A program made the translations under genes and the position numbers. Under the pieces are notes generated by a model that ran no database searches, was not told the origin of the DNA, and saw nothing but the letters and a program-made list of their open reading frames with translations. A stretch of DNA of 64,000 nucleotides, taken from Opitutales bacterium. Its GTDB lineage: Bacteria; Verrucomicrobiota; Verrucomicrobiia; Opitutales; Oceanipulchritudinaceae. The stretch spans positions 237,714-301,713 of the forward strand of contig JAFGCZ010000001.1 of NCBI GenBank assembly GCA_016932335.1, given 5' to 3'. Within the stretch, counting starts at the first letter, position 1. Each line of letters opens with the position of its first letter. Positions 54,665 to 63,916 of the stretch are shown here, one piece after another.

Positions 54665-56212
54665 ATGGAAAAACTCGCCTTAATTTCAGTCTTTTATAAA
54701 GACGGAGTCTTGGATTTTGCCACCGAGTTGGTTAAGAAACATGGATATCGTATCCTTTCAACCGGTGGTACTGCTGCCATGCTGAAGGATGCCGGTTTAC
54801 CTGTTACCGATGTCAGCGATCACACTGGCTTCCCCGAAATGATGGAAGGGCGTGTGAAGACGCTGCATCCTAAGGTCCACGGAGGGTTGCTTTGCCGCCG
54901 CGATAAGCAAGAGCATTTGGACCAGGCCAAGGCCAATGGTATTGAGCTGATCGATCTTGTTGTGGTGAACCTTTATCCTTTTGAAGAAACCGTCGCTCGC
55001 CCCGGCGTAACGTGGGACGAAGCCATTGAAAAGATTGATATTGGCGGGCCTTCCATGCTGCGCAGCGCGGCCAAAAACCACGACTCCGTAACAGTCGTTT
55101 GCGATTCGGCCGATTACAGCCGTGTGCTGGAGGCGATGGATGCCGGTGATGATGCTTTACTGGAGCTTCGTCGTAAGCTTGCGTTAAAGGTTTTCCAGCG
55201 CACTAGTGCTTATGATGGTGCTATTGCCCAATGGCTGAACGGCCAGTTGACGGAACCTTCCGAGGATACTTTTGGTCTTCCTGAAATGCTGCAGATTTCT
55301 GCGCCCAAGGCTCAGACATTGCGCTATGGAGAGAATCCTCACCAGCGTGCAGCTCTTTACGGGCGTTTCCACGAGTGTTATGAGCAGTTGCAGGGGAAGG
55401 AGCTCTCCTTTAATAATATCATCGATATTACCGCTGCTACTCATCTGATCGGAGAATTTCGCAAGCCAACGGTGGCCATTCTCAAGCACACCAATCCCTG
55501 CGGTGTAGCCAGTGCTGACGATCTCGTTACGGCTTGGGACCAGGCCTTTGAGACGGATAAACAGGCCCCCTATGGTGGTATCATCATCGTAAACAACACG
55601 GTAACCGGTGCCTTGGCCGAGCGCATCCGCGAGATTTTCTGCGAAATCATCATTGCTCCGTCATTTGATGAAGCCGCATTGAGCCAGTTCTCCAAACGCA
55701 AAAATCTTCGTCTAATGATAAGCAAAGCTCCTTTGGCTCAGGATGATTTTCAGGATCTGCGTTCTGTAGTGGGTGGTTATCTGTTGCAGGACCGTGATAC
55801 CAAGATGGTTTCCCTGCGCAATTGTCAGGTGGTTACCAAACGCCAGCCGACTGAAGCCGAATGGGCCGCAATGGAGTTTGGTTGGAAGGTCGTTAAGCAT
55901 GTAAAGAGCAATGCTATTGTTTATGCTTCAGCGGAAAGAACGCTGGGTATCGGCGCCGGGCAGATGTCCCGTGTGGACAGCTCTCAGATCGCCGTATGGA
56001 AGTCTGGTCAGGCTGGCCTGGCTCTTGAAGGATCTGTTGTGGCCTCCGATGCATTCTTCCCCTTCCCGGACGGATTGCTGGCTGCTGCCGATGCCGGTGC
56101 AACCGCCGCAGTTCAGCCAGGTGGTTCTGTTCGCGATGAGGACGTCATTAAAGCTGCAGACGAGCGCAACATGACGATGGTCTTTACCGGAGTGCGCCAT
56201 TTCCGCCATTGA
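54665..56212 (+). CDS. purH: bifunctional AICAR transformylase/IMP cyclohydrolase
   Basis: The 515-residue enzyme has the IMP cyclohydrolase domain (1 to about 195: [44 protein letters not shown]) and the AICAR transformylase domain with [10 protein letters not shown] (Lys-His pair near 274), [11 protein letters not shown] and the terminal FPFPDGL...[10 protein letters not shown]. It completes the last two steps to IMP. It is 53 bases after budA; a bidirectional terminator follows. Confidence 0.96.
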   Translation: MEKLALISVFYKDGVLDFATELVKKHGYRILSTGGTAAMLKDAGLPVTDVSDHTGFPEMMEGRVKTLHPKVHGGLLCRRDKQEHLDQAKANGIELIDLVVVNLYPFEETVARPGVTWDEAIEKIDIGGPSMLRSAAKNHDSVTVVCDSADYSRVLEAMDAGDDALLELRRKLALKVFQRTSAYDGAIAQWLNGQLTEPSEDTFGLPEMLQISAPKAQTLRYGENPHQRAALYGRFHECYEQLQGKELSFNNIIDITAATHLIGEFRKPTVAILKHTNPCGVASADDLVTAWDQAFETDKQAPYGGIIIVNNTVTGALAERIREIFCEIIIAPSFDEAALSQFSKRKNLRLMISKAPLAQDDFQDLRSVVGGYLLQDRDTKMVSLRNCQVVTKRQPTEAEWAAMEFGWKVVKHVKSNAIVYASAERTLGIGAGQMSRVDSSQIAVWKSGQAGLALEGSVVASDAFFPFPDGLLAAADAGATAAVQPGGSVRDEDVIKAADERNMTMVFTGVRHFRH

Positions 56213-56234
56213 TTCACGTATCAGTTTAAAGCAA

Positions 56235-56269
56235 TAAAAAATCCCGATTCATACGAATCGGGATTTTTG
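56235..56269. terminator. bidirectional terminator between purH and the coiled-coil gene
   Basis: AAAAATCCCGATTC and GAATCGGGATTTTT with loop ATAC; A and T runs on both sides. Confidence 0.92.
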
Positions 56270-56293
56270 TTGGAAATATGAATAAGGGTTGGA

Positions 56294-56953
56294 TCAATCA
56301 GCCTGAGCGAATAGATAAACTTCTTCAAACTCGAGCTCGCTGCGGGTTGACTGGTATTGAGCGAGAGCTTCCATCGCCTTGTTGCGGCGTTGGAGGTCTT
56401 CTCTGGAAAGGCGTGTGTCACCATCTTCGTTGCTGACCACATAGTCGGCAATAATGTCCATCGAGGCGAGCAACTGCTGGTGCTCTTTCAGCTGATGCGA
56501 GATGAGTTCCAGATTCTTGTCCTTCTGGGTAGACTTCTCTTGGGCATCACTCAGGGCCAGGCTTGTGTACTTCAGTTCGTTGCGGACGTTATCCAATGTG
56601 CGGGCCAACATGGTCAGTTGTTCGCGCATGGCGGCTTCCTCTTTCAGCTTATTGTTGTACTTGGCGATCATTGTCTGGTAATCCTGATGCAATGAATTGA
56701 GAGAGCGGGCCAATTCTATTTGGTTTGCCTGGGCTGTGGCCAGGTCGGTGTTCAGGGCCTCAACATTTTCCCGCATTACTGTGGAAAATTCCTTAAACTG
56801 CTGATCCATACGACTGTTCTGCTGTCTTGTCTCCTGTACGATGTGGTTAGCCCAGGAGCTTGTCTGATAAGAGAGCACTGCCGTGCAGATGATGGCTACT
56901 GTTCCCAGTGTTGCCGGTAGGGTCTTGGTTAAGAGTTTCTGTTTTACCTCCAT
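56294..56953 (-). CDS. membrane-anchored coiled-coil protein, 219 aa
   Basis: Not assigned to a family. A single membrane helix at about 13-30 (LPATLGTVAIICTAVL) is followed by coiled coil from about 40 to 170 rich in Gln, Glu and Leu, and an acidic tail. It probably stands in the periplasm as an elongated oligomer; a link to cell envelope structure is a guess. It ends at the shared terminator and has an AT-rich leader. Confidence 0.75.
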   Translation of the reverse strand: MEVKQKLLTKTLPATLGTVAIICTAVLSYQTSSWANHIVQETRQQNSRMDQQFKEFSTVMRENVEALNTDLATAQANQIELARSLNSLHQDYQTMIAKYNNKLKEEAAMREQLTMLARTLDNVRNELKYTSLALSDAQEKSTQKDKNLELISHQLKEHQQLLASMDIIADYVVSNEDGDTRLSREDLQRRNKAMEALAQYQSTRSELEFEEVYLFAQAD

Positions 56954-57311
56954 GATACGGCGCGATTTAGGGTGATTAGAGAAGATTAACTAAAAGAGCA
57001 TAAGAAAATAACTTCTTATTTTGATAAGATTTTTATTTTGTTTTGCAAGTTAATTAAAAAATTATGTAAAAATTTATTCACAATCGCCTTCTGCTAATAA
57101 TGTTTGTATTGTTAATAAGCGACTTAACTCTCTATATGTCAATATAATAGAATTGAATTTATGAATTTGTATTACTTAAGTATTTTTTAAAAAACGAGCC
57201 TGAAATTGTAAAACATCTAACGTGTTTTACTTATGTCGCACTTTTCAGGGCTCTGTTAAAGATCTTTTCTTCATCCTTGAATTGCGCTCGGGACTGTATT
57301 ATTTCTTCAAC
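56954..57311. other. AT-rich 358-base intergenic region with inverted repeats
   Basis: It separates the coiled-coil gene (minus) from the M20 peptidase gene (plus). AAAATAA/TTATTTT (57005-57011, 57016-57022) and GTAAAACA/TGTTTTAC (57208-57215, 57223-57230) are perfect small inverted repeats; TACTTAAGTA near 57172 is a palindrome. No convincing gene was found in it. It likely holds promoters for both neighbours and possibly operators. Confidence 0.4.
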
Positions 57312-58688
57312 ATGTTTGATTCAGTTGACGCCGTTAAGGAATTTATCCGTCATCCGAGTGTTTCCACCGATTCCAATTTCAAGGAAGGAATGCATGGTGC
57401 CAGAACATTCATCAGCGAACTGCTCTCATCTGCAGGGCTGGAGGTTGAGGTGTTTGAGACACCGAAACATCCGATAGTCCTGGCAACGCGTAATGGAGAT
57501 GAAAGCTGGCCTCATGTGCTGATTTACGGGCATTATGATGTTCAGCCGGCAGATCCCCTGAACTTGTGGCAGTCTCCGCCTTATGAACCGGAAATACGCG
57601 ATAGTCGCCTATATGGACGTGGTGCGGCTGACAACAAGGGACCGATGATGGTTCACATCGCAGGATGTGCCAAATTGTTGGAGCAATACCCGGACTTGCC
57701 TTTGCGCGTAACCTTCCTGATTGAAGGAGAGGAGGAAATTGGCAGTCCAAGTTTTGCCGATTTTCTGGAAGCCCAGAAGGAGCGCCTCAAGGCTGACTTT
57801 GTATTGCTCTCTGATACATCCAGCAGAAGTGAAGACGCCATTAGTATCACGACTGGTTTGCGTGGCATCTTTTGTTTGGATGTTAAATTAACGGGGCCTA
57901 ATTCTGACCTGCATTCCGGCCTTTATGGCGGCGCCGTAGTTAATCCCATTGCTGCGCTTTTTGACCTCTGTGCCTCTTTACATGACAAAGACGGCTTTGT
58001 GAACATCCCCGGTTTTTATGACGATGTAATTTTGCCGGAAGAGTGGGAGCGTGACGAGGTCGCCCGTTTGAATATTACCGATGATTACCTGAAAAAATTT
58101 TTGAATGTGGATGCACTGATGTATCAGAAAGGATATACTCCGGTAGAGGCCACTCGTTTTCTTCCGACTCTGGAATTCAATGGAGTGGGAGGCGGATATC
58201 AGGGGGAAGGTTCCAAGACTATTATTCCGTCGGAAGCCTTTGCCAAACTGAGTTGTCGTCTGGTTCCCAACCAATCGGTAGAAAAGATTTGTAATCAGCT
58301 CTATAAGACCTTGCAGGAGCGTTGCCCTGCAGGTGTTAAATTGGAAATTGTTCCTGAGCACAGCGGCCCGGCCTATGGCGTTGTTCCTCCAGATCGTCCA
58401 AACACCCCGGCTGATCAGCCGGAAGCGCTGGCTAAGGCCTTCCGGGCTATGGATAGTGCTATTTTGGATGTTTTTGGCTCCAAGCCCTGCTATACGCGTG
58501 AGGGCGGCAGTGTTCCTATTATCGGGGATCTCAAGCGTGTCTTGAATGTAGATTCGCTGATGCTCGGGATGTTTACCGATAAAAGCAACCTGCATGCTCC
58601 TAACGAGAGCATAGATTTGGAGATGTTTCGCAAGGGAATTGAAGTCTCCTACAGAACTCTGGCTGCAGTAGCCGGTGTGGATGCTTAA
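57312..58688 (+). CDS. M20-family metallopeptidase (dipeptidase-like)
   Basis: The 458-residue product has the M20 two-zinc site: YGHYDVQPAD (His74, Asp76), AADNKGP (Asp107), LIEGEEEIGS (Glu pair near 140), and TGLRGIFCLDVKLTGP with DLHSGLYGGAV in the dimerisation domain (about 190-330). It likely cleaves dipeptides or small peptides in the cytoplasm. The frame is open to a GTG at 57222, but MFDSVDAVKEFI at 57312 matches related starts. Its stop overlaps the opposing polyprenyl synthase by 4 bases. Confidence 0.9.
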   Translation: MFDSVDAVKEFIRHPSVSTDSNFKEGMHGARTFISELLSSAGLEVEVFETPKHPIVLATRNGDESWPHVLIYGHYDVQPADPLNLWQSPPYEPEIRDSRLYGRGAADNKGPMMVHIAGCAKLLEQYPDLPLRVTFLIEGEEEIGSPSFADFLEAQKERLKADFVLLSDTSSRSEDAISITTGLRGIFCLDVKLTGPNSDLHSGLYGGAVVNPIAALFDLCASLHDKDGFVNIPGFYDDVILPEEWERDEVARLNITDDYLKKFLNVDALMYQKGYTPVEATRFLPTLEFNGVGGGYQGEGSKTIIPSEAFAKLSCRLVPNQSVEKICNQLYKTLQERCPAGVKLEIVPEHSGPAYGVVPPDRPNTPADQPEALAKAFRAMDSAILDVFGSKPCYTREGGSVPIIGDLKRVLNVDSLMLGMFTDKSNLHAPNESIDLEMFRKGIEVSYRTLAAVAGVDA

Positions 58689-59566
58689 TTGATCCTGACC
58701 CCCATCTGCTCGATTAGCTCAATCAGCAACGATGAATTTCCGGGGAGTTTACGGGCGAGGCCAATGGCTTCGTCTGTAAGCTCCCTTGCTGTTTTTCTGG
58801 AGACATCGAGACCGTGGAGCGATACGTAGGTGTTTTTCCCGTTTTCTACATCCTGTTGGGTGTCTTTACCCATTGTTTCTGCATCGCTGATTACATCAAG
58901 AATATCATCTATAATCTGGAAGGCCAGTCCCATGCATCGACCGATGTTTCTAAGCACTATCAACTGGTTATCGTCGGCATTGCCGATACAGCCTCCCATC
59001 ACCAATGCGGCCGAAATCAATGCCGCAGTCTTGTTCAAATGAATGAAGTTCAAGTCTTCGGGGGAAAGTGTTTTATCTTCTCCGTCGATATCCTCCATTT
59101 GCCCGCCGATCAATTGTTGACTGCCGGAAGCACTCGAAAGCTCTTTCACCAGTTTATTGGCGATGACCGGGTTTTCCGTGTACGCATGGCTGAGTAGTTC
59201 AAATGAGAAGGTCAGGAGGGCGTCTCCAGCCAGCAGAGCCGTTGCTTCGTCAAAACGGCAGTGGCAGGTGGGAATACCTCTGCGCAGGTTGCTGTTGTCC
59301 ACGCAGGGTAGATCATCATGGATGAGGGTATACGTGTGGAGGCATTCGATGGCTACTGCAGCGGGCAGGGCATCAACATGATTTCTGAATAAGTCGGCGG
59401 CACAGATGAGCAGGACCGGTCTCAGGCGTTTACCGCCTGCGCTCATGCTGTAGCGCATGGCCTCATGCAGCTTACCGGGCCTCGTTTGTGCAGAAGGAAG
59501 GTATCTTTCGATGGCATTCTCTACCTGTTCACGTAAATGTTTCAACTGTTGCTCTGTTTCACTCAT
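58685..59566 (-). CDS. ispA: polyprenyl diphosphate synthase (farnesyl/geranylgeranyl type)
   Basis: The 293-residue enzyme has the first Asp-rich motif DDLPCVDNSNLRRG (Asp84, Asp85, Asp90) after HTYTLIHD, GGKRLRPVLL, and the second motif FQIIDDILD. DDx4D spacing is that of bacterial short-chain synthases, so farnesyl or geranylgeranyl diphosphate is the likely product. Length is typical. It draws on the MEP pathway begun by dxs at 0.9 kb. The gene is alone on its strand and convergent with the M20 gene. Confidence 0.9.
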   Translation of the reverse strand: MSETEQQLKHLREQVENAIERYLPSAQTRPGKLHEAMRYSMSAGGKRLRPVLLICAADLFRNHVDALPAAVAIECLHTYTLIHDDLPCVDNSNLRRGIPTCHCRFDEATALLAGDALLTFSFELLSHAYTENPVIANKLVKELSSASGSQQLIGGQMEDIDGEDKTLSPEDLNFIHLNKTAALISAALVMGGCIGNADDNQLIVLRNIGRCMGLAFQIIDDILDVISDAETMGKDTQQDVENGKNTYVSLHGLDVSRKTARELTDEAIGLARKLPGNSSLLIELIEQMGVRIN

Positions 59567-59687
59567 GGTCGTTCTGCACTTTATAGAATCACTTATGTTA
59601 AGTGCCAGCCAAGCTTTCGCAACGCCGTTCTTTGCTTTTCAATTCCTCGCTTGCACTCTTGAGGCGTGCCTATAACCTGCCTTTATT

Positions 59688-60293
59688 ATGCCTACTTTTG
59701 ATGCCCTACTACAGCGAATTTTGACCACTAAAAACTTTTGGCGTAAAGTTCTTATCGGAGGAGCCTTATCCTGTATCCCGCTGGTTCATTTTCTTGCCTT
59801 GGGGTATCTCTACAGATATGCGCAACGCTTACGCTCCACAGGCAATCTGACCCTCCCTGAATGGGCACAGTGGGACCAGTTGCTTTGGGACGGATTAAAG
59901 TGTTTTGCTGTGATGTTGCCTTTTGTTTTGGTTCCGACACTCCTTCTCGGGGGCATTTCACTCCTGGTCTCTGTGCTTTTTAGCGTTGTGGGATTGGACT
60001 TGTTTGCCTGGACCGTAGCGCTTGTTCCTTTTGCTATCTCCATTTTTATTTCTGTGCCCCTGGCTCTGGTTGCATTGTGGTTTTTTCAGGAAGAAGAACG
60101 CTGGGATAGTTTATTGAAGTTGGATCAGATGATTCTGCTGTTGCGTGAGAATCTGGCTTATCTGTTGGTTCCCTATTTTTCCGTTATGGGGCTTTTCTTT
60201 ATCGGTTGGCCTTTATTTGGCTTTGCATTTTTCCTTGGCATGTTGCTGTTGATGGCATACCATACGGCACTTTTTTCAAATCCTACTAAGTAA
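59688..60293 (+). CDS. DUF4013-like membrane protein
   Basis: The 201-residue protein has about five membrane helices. The start (NFWRKVLIGGALSCIPLVHFLALGYLYRYAQRL and LPEWAQWDQLLWDGLK) follows the DUF4013 pattern; function is unknown. It heads a plus-strand set with the zinc-ribbon gene (23-base gap) and the hypothetical at 60559. Confidence 0.78.
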   Translation: MPTFDALLQRILTTKNFWRKVLIGGALSCIPLVHFLALGYLYRYAQRLRSTGNLTLPEWAQWDQLLWDGLKCFAVMLPFVLVPTLLLGGISLLVSVLFSVVGLDLFAWTVALVPFAISIFISVPLALVALWFFQEEERWDSLLKLDQMILLLRENLAYLLVPYFSVMGLFFIGWPLFGFAFFLGMLLLMAYHTALFSNPTK

Positions 60294-60316
60294 AAGATAT
60301 TTAAAATTTCAGAAAA

Positions 60317-60538
60317 ATGCCCACATACGACTATCAGTGTAAACAATGTGGATATACCTTTGAAACCTTTCAAAGCATGAAAGACGATGCCTTGAAGGTG
60401 TGTCCTAAATGTGGCCAGGAAAGCTTAAAACGACTTATCGGAACGGGTGCCGGGGTGATTTTCCAGGGAAATGGATTTTACGAAACAGATTACAAGAAGA
60501 AAGCTCCAGAAAAGGCGGCTTCTTCTGAGCCTTCATAA
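60317..60538 (+). CDS. FmdB-family zinc-ribbon protein
   Basis: The 73-residue product starts MPTYDYQCKQCGYTFE and has two CxxC pairs (Cys8/11 and Cys29/32) with the FmdB-type GTGAGVIFQGNGFY. The family was named for a putative regulator of formamidase; its actual function is unclear. Confidence 0.88.
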   Translation: MPTYDYQCKQCGYTFETFQSMKDDALKVCPKCGQESLKRLIGTGAGVIFQGNGFYETDYKKKAPEKAASSEPS

Positions 60539-60558
60539 AACAATCATCCGTTATTCAT

Positions 60559-61245
60559 ATGTCATTCCCTAAAATTGTCGCTATCACACTTGTTTTTTGC
60601 TTCCTCGTTTTTCTGGGAGCTATTGCCGGTTTCTTCCGGGTTGCGGTGATGGATATTTCCATTTTTTCGGGAGCTCCCGAAGAAGGTGCCGTTACAGAAG
60701 GTAATCCCTATATTGTTCAAGGGAAAAGAGGTTCCCTAACGCAGGCGCAGGATAAATACGCACTTCTTAAATCCCACGCTGTGGCTTCCGTTGAGCTTAC
60801 AGAAGGAGATCTTAATGAGATTTTTGCCTCCTCTTTCTTGGTGTCAACGCCCAGAGAAGTTGCTACAACGACTCCTTCCAAGACTTTGGGGTCTGGTTCA
60901 TCCAACGGAAAAAAACCTATTACAATGCTTGCCCAGACGTTGAATGTTAAGTTCCTTCCGGAAGGAAGAGTTCAGCTATGCATTTCTTTGGATGTTAAAA
61001 CCGAGCTGGTTAAGAAGCAGATTCCATGCACTGCTATTGGCTATTTTGTTGACAAAGATTTTCGCGTGGAATCGTTCAAGGTCGGAGCGGCAGAAATTTA
61101 TGCCGGTTCAGGTGTGTCCTTTGATTTCTTTGTTTCGCAGTATGCCAAAACGCCCCAGTTTGAGTCGCTGTCTGCCATCTGGGAACACATAAAATCAGTC
61201 CGTACTGCCAATGATAAATTGGTAGTTATCTTTGCTGCTGCCTGA
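60559..61245 (+). CDS. hypothetical exported or anchored protein, 228 aa
   Basis: Not recognised. An N-terminal hydrophobic helix (IVAITLVFCFLVFLGAIAGFF, residues 5-25) acts as signal or anchor; the rest looks like a soluble periplasmic domain with a Ser/Thr-rich linker near 100-115 and a beta-rich C-terminus (KFLPEGRVQLCISLDVKTE). It is 20 bases after the zinc-ribbon gene. Its stop lies in a 14-base palindrome (61245-61258) shared with the mgtE stop. Confidence 0.7.
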   Translation: MSFPKIVAITLVFCFLVFLGAIAGFFRVAVMDISIFSGAPEEGAVTEGNPYIVQGKRGSLTQAQDKYALLKSHAVASVELTEGDLNEIFASSFLVSTPREVATTTPSKTLGSGSSNGKKPITMLAQTLNVKFLPEGRVQLCISLDVKTELVKKQIPCTAIGYFVDKDFRVESFKVGAAEIYAGSGVSFDFFVSQYAKTPQFESLSAIWEHIKSVRTANDKLVVIFAAA

Positions 61246-61249
61246 TGCT

Positions 61250-62626
61250 TTAAAGCATTAGGAGCGTTCCCAATGTCAGAAAAATCAAAAAACCGCCGGT
61301 GTCGGTAATTGCGGTTAGGAATATGGATGAGCTCTGCGCCGGGTCTCTGTTCAGCTTTTTGAGGATCAGAGGAATTAGTGCTCCGCTGAAGCCGGCCAGC
61401 CCCATATTGATGGGCATTGCCAGCGATACGGCAAGTGCCAGACGTTTCTCTCCCGTAATCAAAAAGGCGACCAATGCAGCAATAAGCCCTATGGCAATTC
61501 CATTGAACAGACCGATTGCCAATTGCTTGACGAGAATCCCGCGAGTATCATCGTCATGAATTTCGCCGAGTGCCAGGCTGCGGATGGCTACCGCCAGTGC
61601 TTGCTGCCCGGAATTGCCTCCAATTCCTGCGATAATCGGCATAAATGCAGCTAGAAGAGGGAGTTGCCCAATCTGTTTTCCAAAAAGTAAAACAACCGAA
61701 GAAGCAATGAATGCGGTAAAGAGGTTTACCTGAAGCCAGGGGATGCGGCGCTTGATGGCATAGGAGATTTCGTCGTGGATGCTTTCGTCTCCACCAGCCC
61801 CGGCGAGTTTCTGAATGTCTTCCGTGGCCTCTTCCTGTAAAATATCGATAATGTCGTCGTGGGTCACAACACCAAGCAGCACATTATTCTTATCGACTAC
61901 GGCAAGGTCTGCCAGATTGTATTCGGCCATAATCAGTGCAACTTCTTCCCGGTCAGTTTCAGGCGTTACCACGCCTTTCAAAACGGTTTGCATCAGTTCA
62001 CCGATACGTTGGCTCGGGCGCGCCTGAATAAGCTTTCTCAGTGAGATAACCCCCTTGAGGCGGTGCTCTTCGTCGACTACGTAGACGTAGTGGAGGTCTT
62101 CGTGCAGGTCTGTGAAACTGCGAATGCGTTCAATTGCTTCATCAACGGTTTGGTTTTCCAACGTTGTATCGACATCCGGAGTCATGATACCGCCTGCCGT
62201 CTCCGCGTCATAAGCCAGGAGGTCTTTTACAGCTTCGGCTGACTCGTCGTCCATCTTATCGAGCAGGCGGTCTCTGTCTTCATCGTCGAGTTCCGCCACG
62301 ATGTCGGCCGCATCGTCAGGCCAGAAATCTTCAAGAATTTCCACGGCCCGGTTTTCCCGCATAGCGGAAACTACTTCGGCCGCATCTTCTTCATCCATTT
62401 CTGCAAGAATATTTGCGGCAGATTCAATGGGAAGAAGGCGTAGCACATGCCGTCGCTCGTCAATTTCCAGACGCTCCAGGAATTGGGCCACAACCACGCA
62501 ACTGGTGGCTTGCAGTTTATCTACGTCCAGTTTGTCCAATTCCTCTCTGGGCCAGGCCATGAGAGATTCAACTGTATAAAGATTGGGCTGATCGTTTATC
62601 TGAGTGCTGACAACAGTGGGCTCCAT
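61250..62626 (-). CDS. mgtE: magnesium transporter MgtE
   Basis: The 458-residue protein has the MgtE layout: N-domain of superhelical repeats (about 30-130, LAEMDEEDAAEVVSAM), two CBS domains (about 135-260, ending VVTHDDIIDILQEEA) and five membrane helices (about 290-458) with MPIIAGIGGNSGQQALAV and the C-terminal LTAITDTGGFLIFL. The domains close the channel when cytoplasmic Mg is high. The ATG at 62626 has GAGGAAG upstream; a GTG at 62632 is possible. It is third after the phosphatase and isochorismatase genes. Confidence 0.94.
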   Translation of the reverse strand: MEPTVVSTQINDQPNLYTVESLMAWPREELDKLDVDKLQATSCVVVAQFLERLEIDERRHVLRLLPIESAANILAEMDEEDAAEVVSAMRENRAVEILEDFWPDDAADIVAELDDEDRDRLLDKMDDESAEAVKDLLAYDAETAGGIMTPDVDTTLENQTVDEAIERIRSFTDLHEDLHYVYVVDEEHRLKGVISLRKLIQARPSQRIGELMQTVLKGVVTPETDREEVALIMAEYNLADLAVVDKNNVLLGVVTHDDIIDILQEEATEDIQKLAGAGGDESIHDEISYAIKRRIPWLQVNLFTAFIASSVVLLFGKQIGQLPLLAAFMPIIAGIGGNSGQQALAVAIRSLALGEIHDDDTRGILVKQLAIGLFNGIAIGLIAALVAFLITGEKRLALAVSLAMPINMGLAGFSGALIPLILKKLNRDPAQSSSIFLTAITDTGGFLIFLTLGTLLML

Positions 62627-62636
62627 GGGCACTTCC

Positions 62637-63203
62637 TCAGTTGTTGTATTTTTTTACGAGAGCAGTAAATTCTCTGAATTTGGGATGGGTAGCCTCTCCG
62701 ATGAGGCTGTAGAAAACGGTTTCCGCAGGCAATAGAGAGGCTTCTGTACGGTCTGCCAGGAAGTTGTAAATGGCATTGTGATCTTCGGCTCTTCTGCCGC
62801 CAACGGCATCAGTGAGAAGGGTGACGTTGATTCCCTCGCGCAGGGCATCCCGGATGGTCTGGAATACACAGATAGGGGTTTCGAGACCGCAGATCAAAAG
62901 GCCTTCAATCTTATGCTCCACAAGCCATTGGCCGAAGCCTTCTGCGCCGAAGCAGGAGAACGCATTCTTCGGGAACACATGAGGCGCATTTACCAGTCGG
63001 AGTACATCCGGGGCTGTTGGACCCAGCTTTTCTGGAACTTGTTCTGTAATGAGCACCGGAATATCGAGTAATTGGGCCGCTTCCATTGCAAAACTTCCGC
63101 GTTTAACGATGGAGTCGCTGGACGCTATAGCCTTCAGGAAGGGCGCCTGAAGATCGATTACCACTAGGGCGATTGATTGATGAAAAGGTGCGGGTGTTTC
63201 CAT
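62637..63203 (-). CDS. isochorismatase-family cysteine hydrolase
   Basis: The 188-residue product has the family triad Asp17 (VVIDLQAPF), Lys79 (VFPKNAF) and Cys112 (ETPICVFQT), with LLTDAVGGRRAEDH after it. The family hydrolyses amides or vinyl ethers (nicotinamide, carbamoyl groups, isochorismate); the substrate is not known. No siderophore gene is present, so isochorismate itself is unlikely. Gaps are 10 bases to mgtE and 16 bases from the phosphatase. Confidence 0.87.
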   Translation of the reverse strand: METPAPFHQSIALVVIDLQAPFLKAIASSDSIVKRGSFAMEAAQLLDIPVLITEQVPEKLGPTAPDVLRLVNAPHVFPKNAFSCFGAEGFGQWLVEHKIEGLLICGLETPICVFQTIRDALREGINVTLLTDAVGGRRAEDHNAIYNFLADRTEASLLPAETVFYSLIGEATHPKFREFTALVKKYNN

Positions 63204-63219
63204 GGTAGAGGGATTCCGG

Positions 63220-63897
63220 TTAGCTGAGATACGTTTGCAATGCCTTAACTTGGTAAAGTCTTTTTTCGGGGAAAACGCAAGCGGTTAGATGGCCTCCGTA
63301 GACGCAGCCGGTATCCAGACATAAGGAAAATGCGGTTCTGCGTACCTTGGTCGATGGGGTATGCCCGTAAACCACAAAAGAAGGTCCGTTCCATTTTCGG
63401 CTCCAGTGAGGTGAGTAGGGGCTTTCGGAGCGTTTTCGAGGAAGTCCTTCTTTGTTAATTACCTGGATTTGAGTAACTACGGAGGCGTCCTGCGCTTCCC
63501 ACGGTATATTTGGCAGGAATCCGCCGTGGACAAATATGGTGTCGAGGGCTGTTTCGTAGTGGGTTAATTGGAAGGTTTGCAAAAAATTCCAATCATCTTC
63601 CGTAAGCATGTTAAATGTTTTTTGGTCTGCAGGCTTAAGGTTGGCTGGATTGCTTTTATGATTGAGGAAGCGTTGTTCGTGGTTTCCCAATAGGTAAATA
63701 CCTTGCAGATTTCTGGCCAGTTCCAGTGTCTGGTGGCTGTCTGGGCCTCTGTTGATCAAATCTCCTAGGAAAATAAACAGATCTGTTTCACTTGGAGATA
63801 AGCGCCCCAGCAGCTCTTCCAGCTCCTTGTGGCAGCCGTGGACATCGCCAATGGCAATGATGCGGTTGTATACTTTCGTTTTTGACGTTTGTGCCAT
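63220..63897 (-). CDS. PPP-family metallophosphatase
   Basis: The 225-residue protein has the two-metal signatures GDVHG (17-21), GDLINRG (45-51) and GNHE (71-74), then VHGGFLPNIPW and VVYGHTP. Such enzymes act as Ser/Thr phosphatases or as ApaH/PrpA-like nucleotide phosphatases; the true substrate is not known. It is the first gene of the phosphatase-isochorismatase-mgtE unit. Only 19 bases separate it from the divergent gene at 63917. Confidence 0.87.
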   Translation of the reverse strand: MAQTSKTKVYNRIIAIGDVHGCHKELEELLGRLSPSETDLFIFLGDLINRGPDSHQTLELARNLQGIYLLGNHEQRFLNHKSNPANLKPADQKTFNMLTEDDWNFLQTFQLTHYETALDTIFVHGGFLPNIPWEAQDASVVTQIQVINKEGLPRKRSESPYSPHWSRKWNGPSFVVYGHTPSTKVRRTAFSLCLDTGCVYGGHLTACVFPEKRLYQVKALQTYLS

Positions 63898-63916
63898 TAT
63901 ACAATCAACTCTTGCT

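Noticed and set aside
57222-57311. GTG start for the M20 peptidase
   Set aside because: The added 30 residues lack family similarity and would begin in an inverted repeat; the ATG at 57312 fits known starts.
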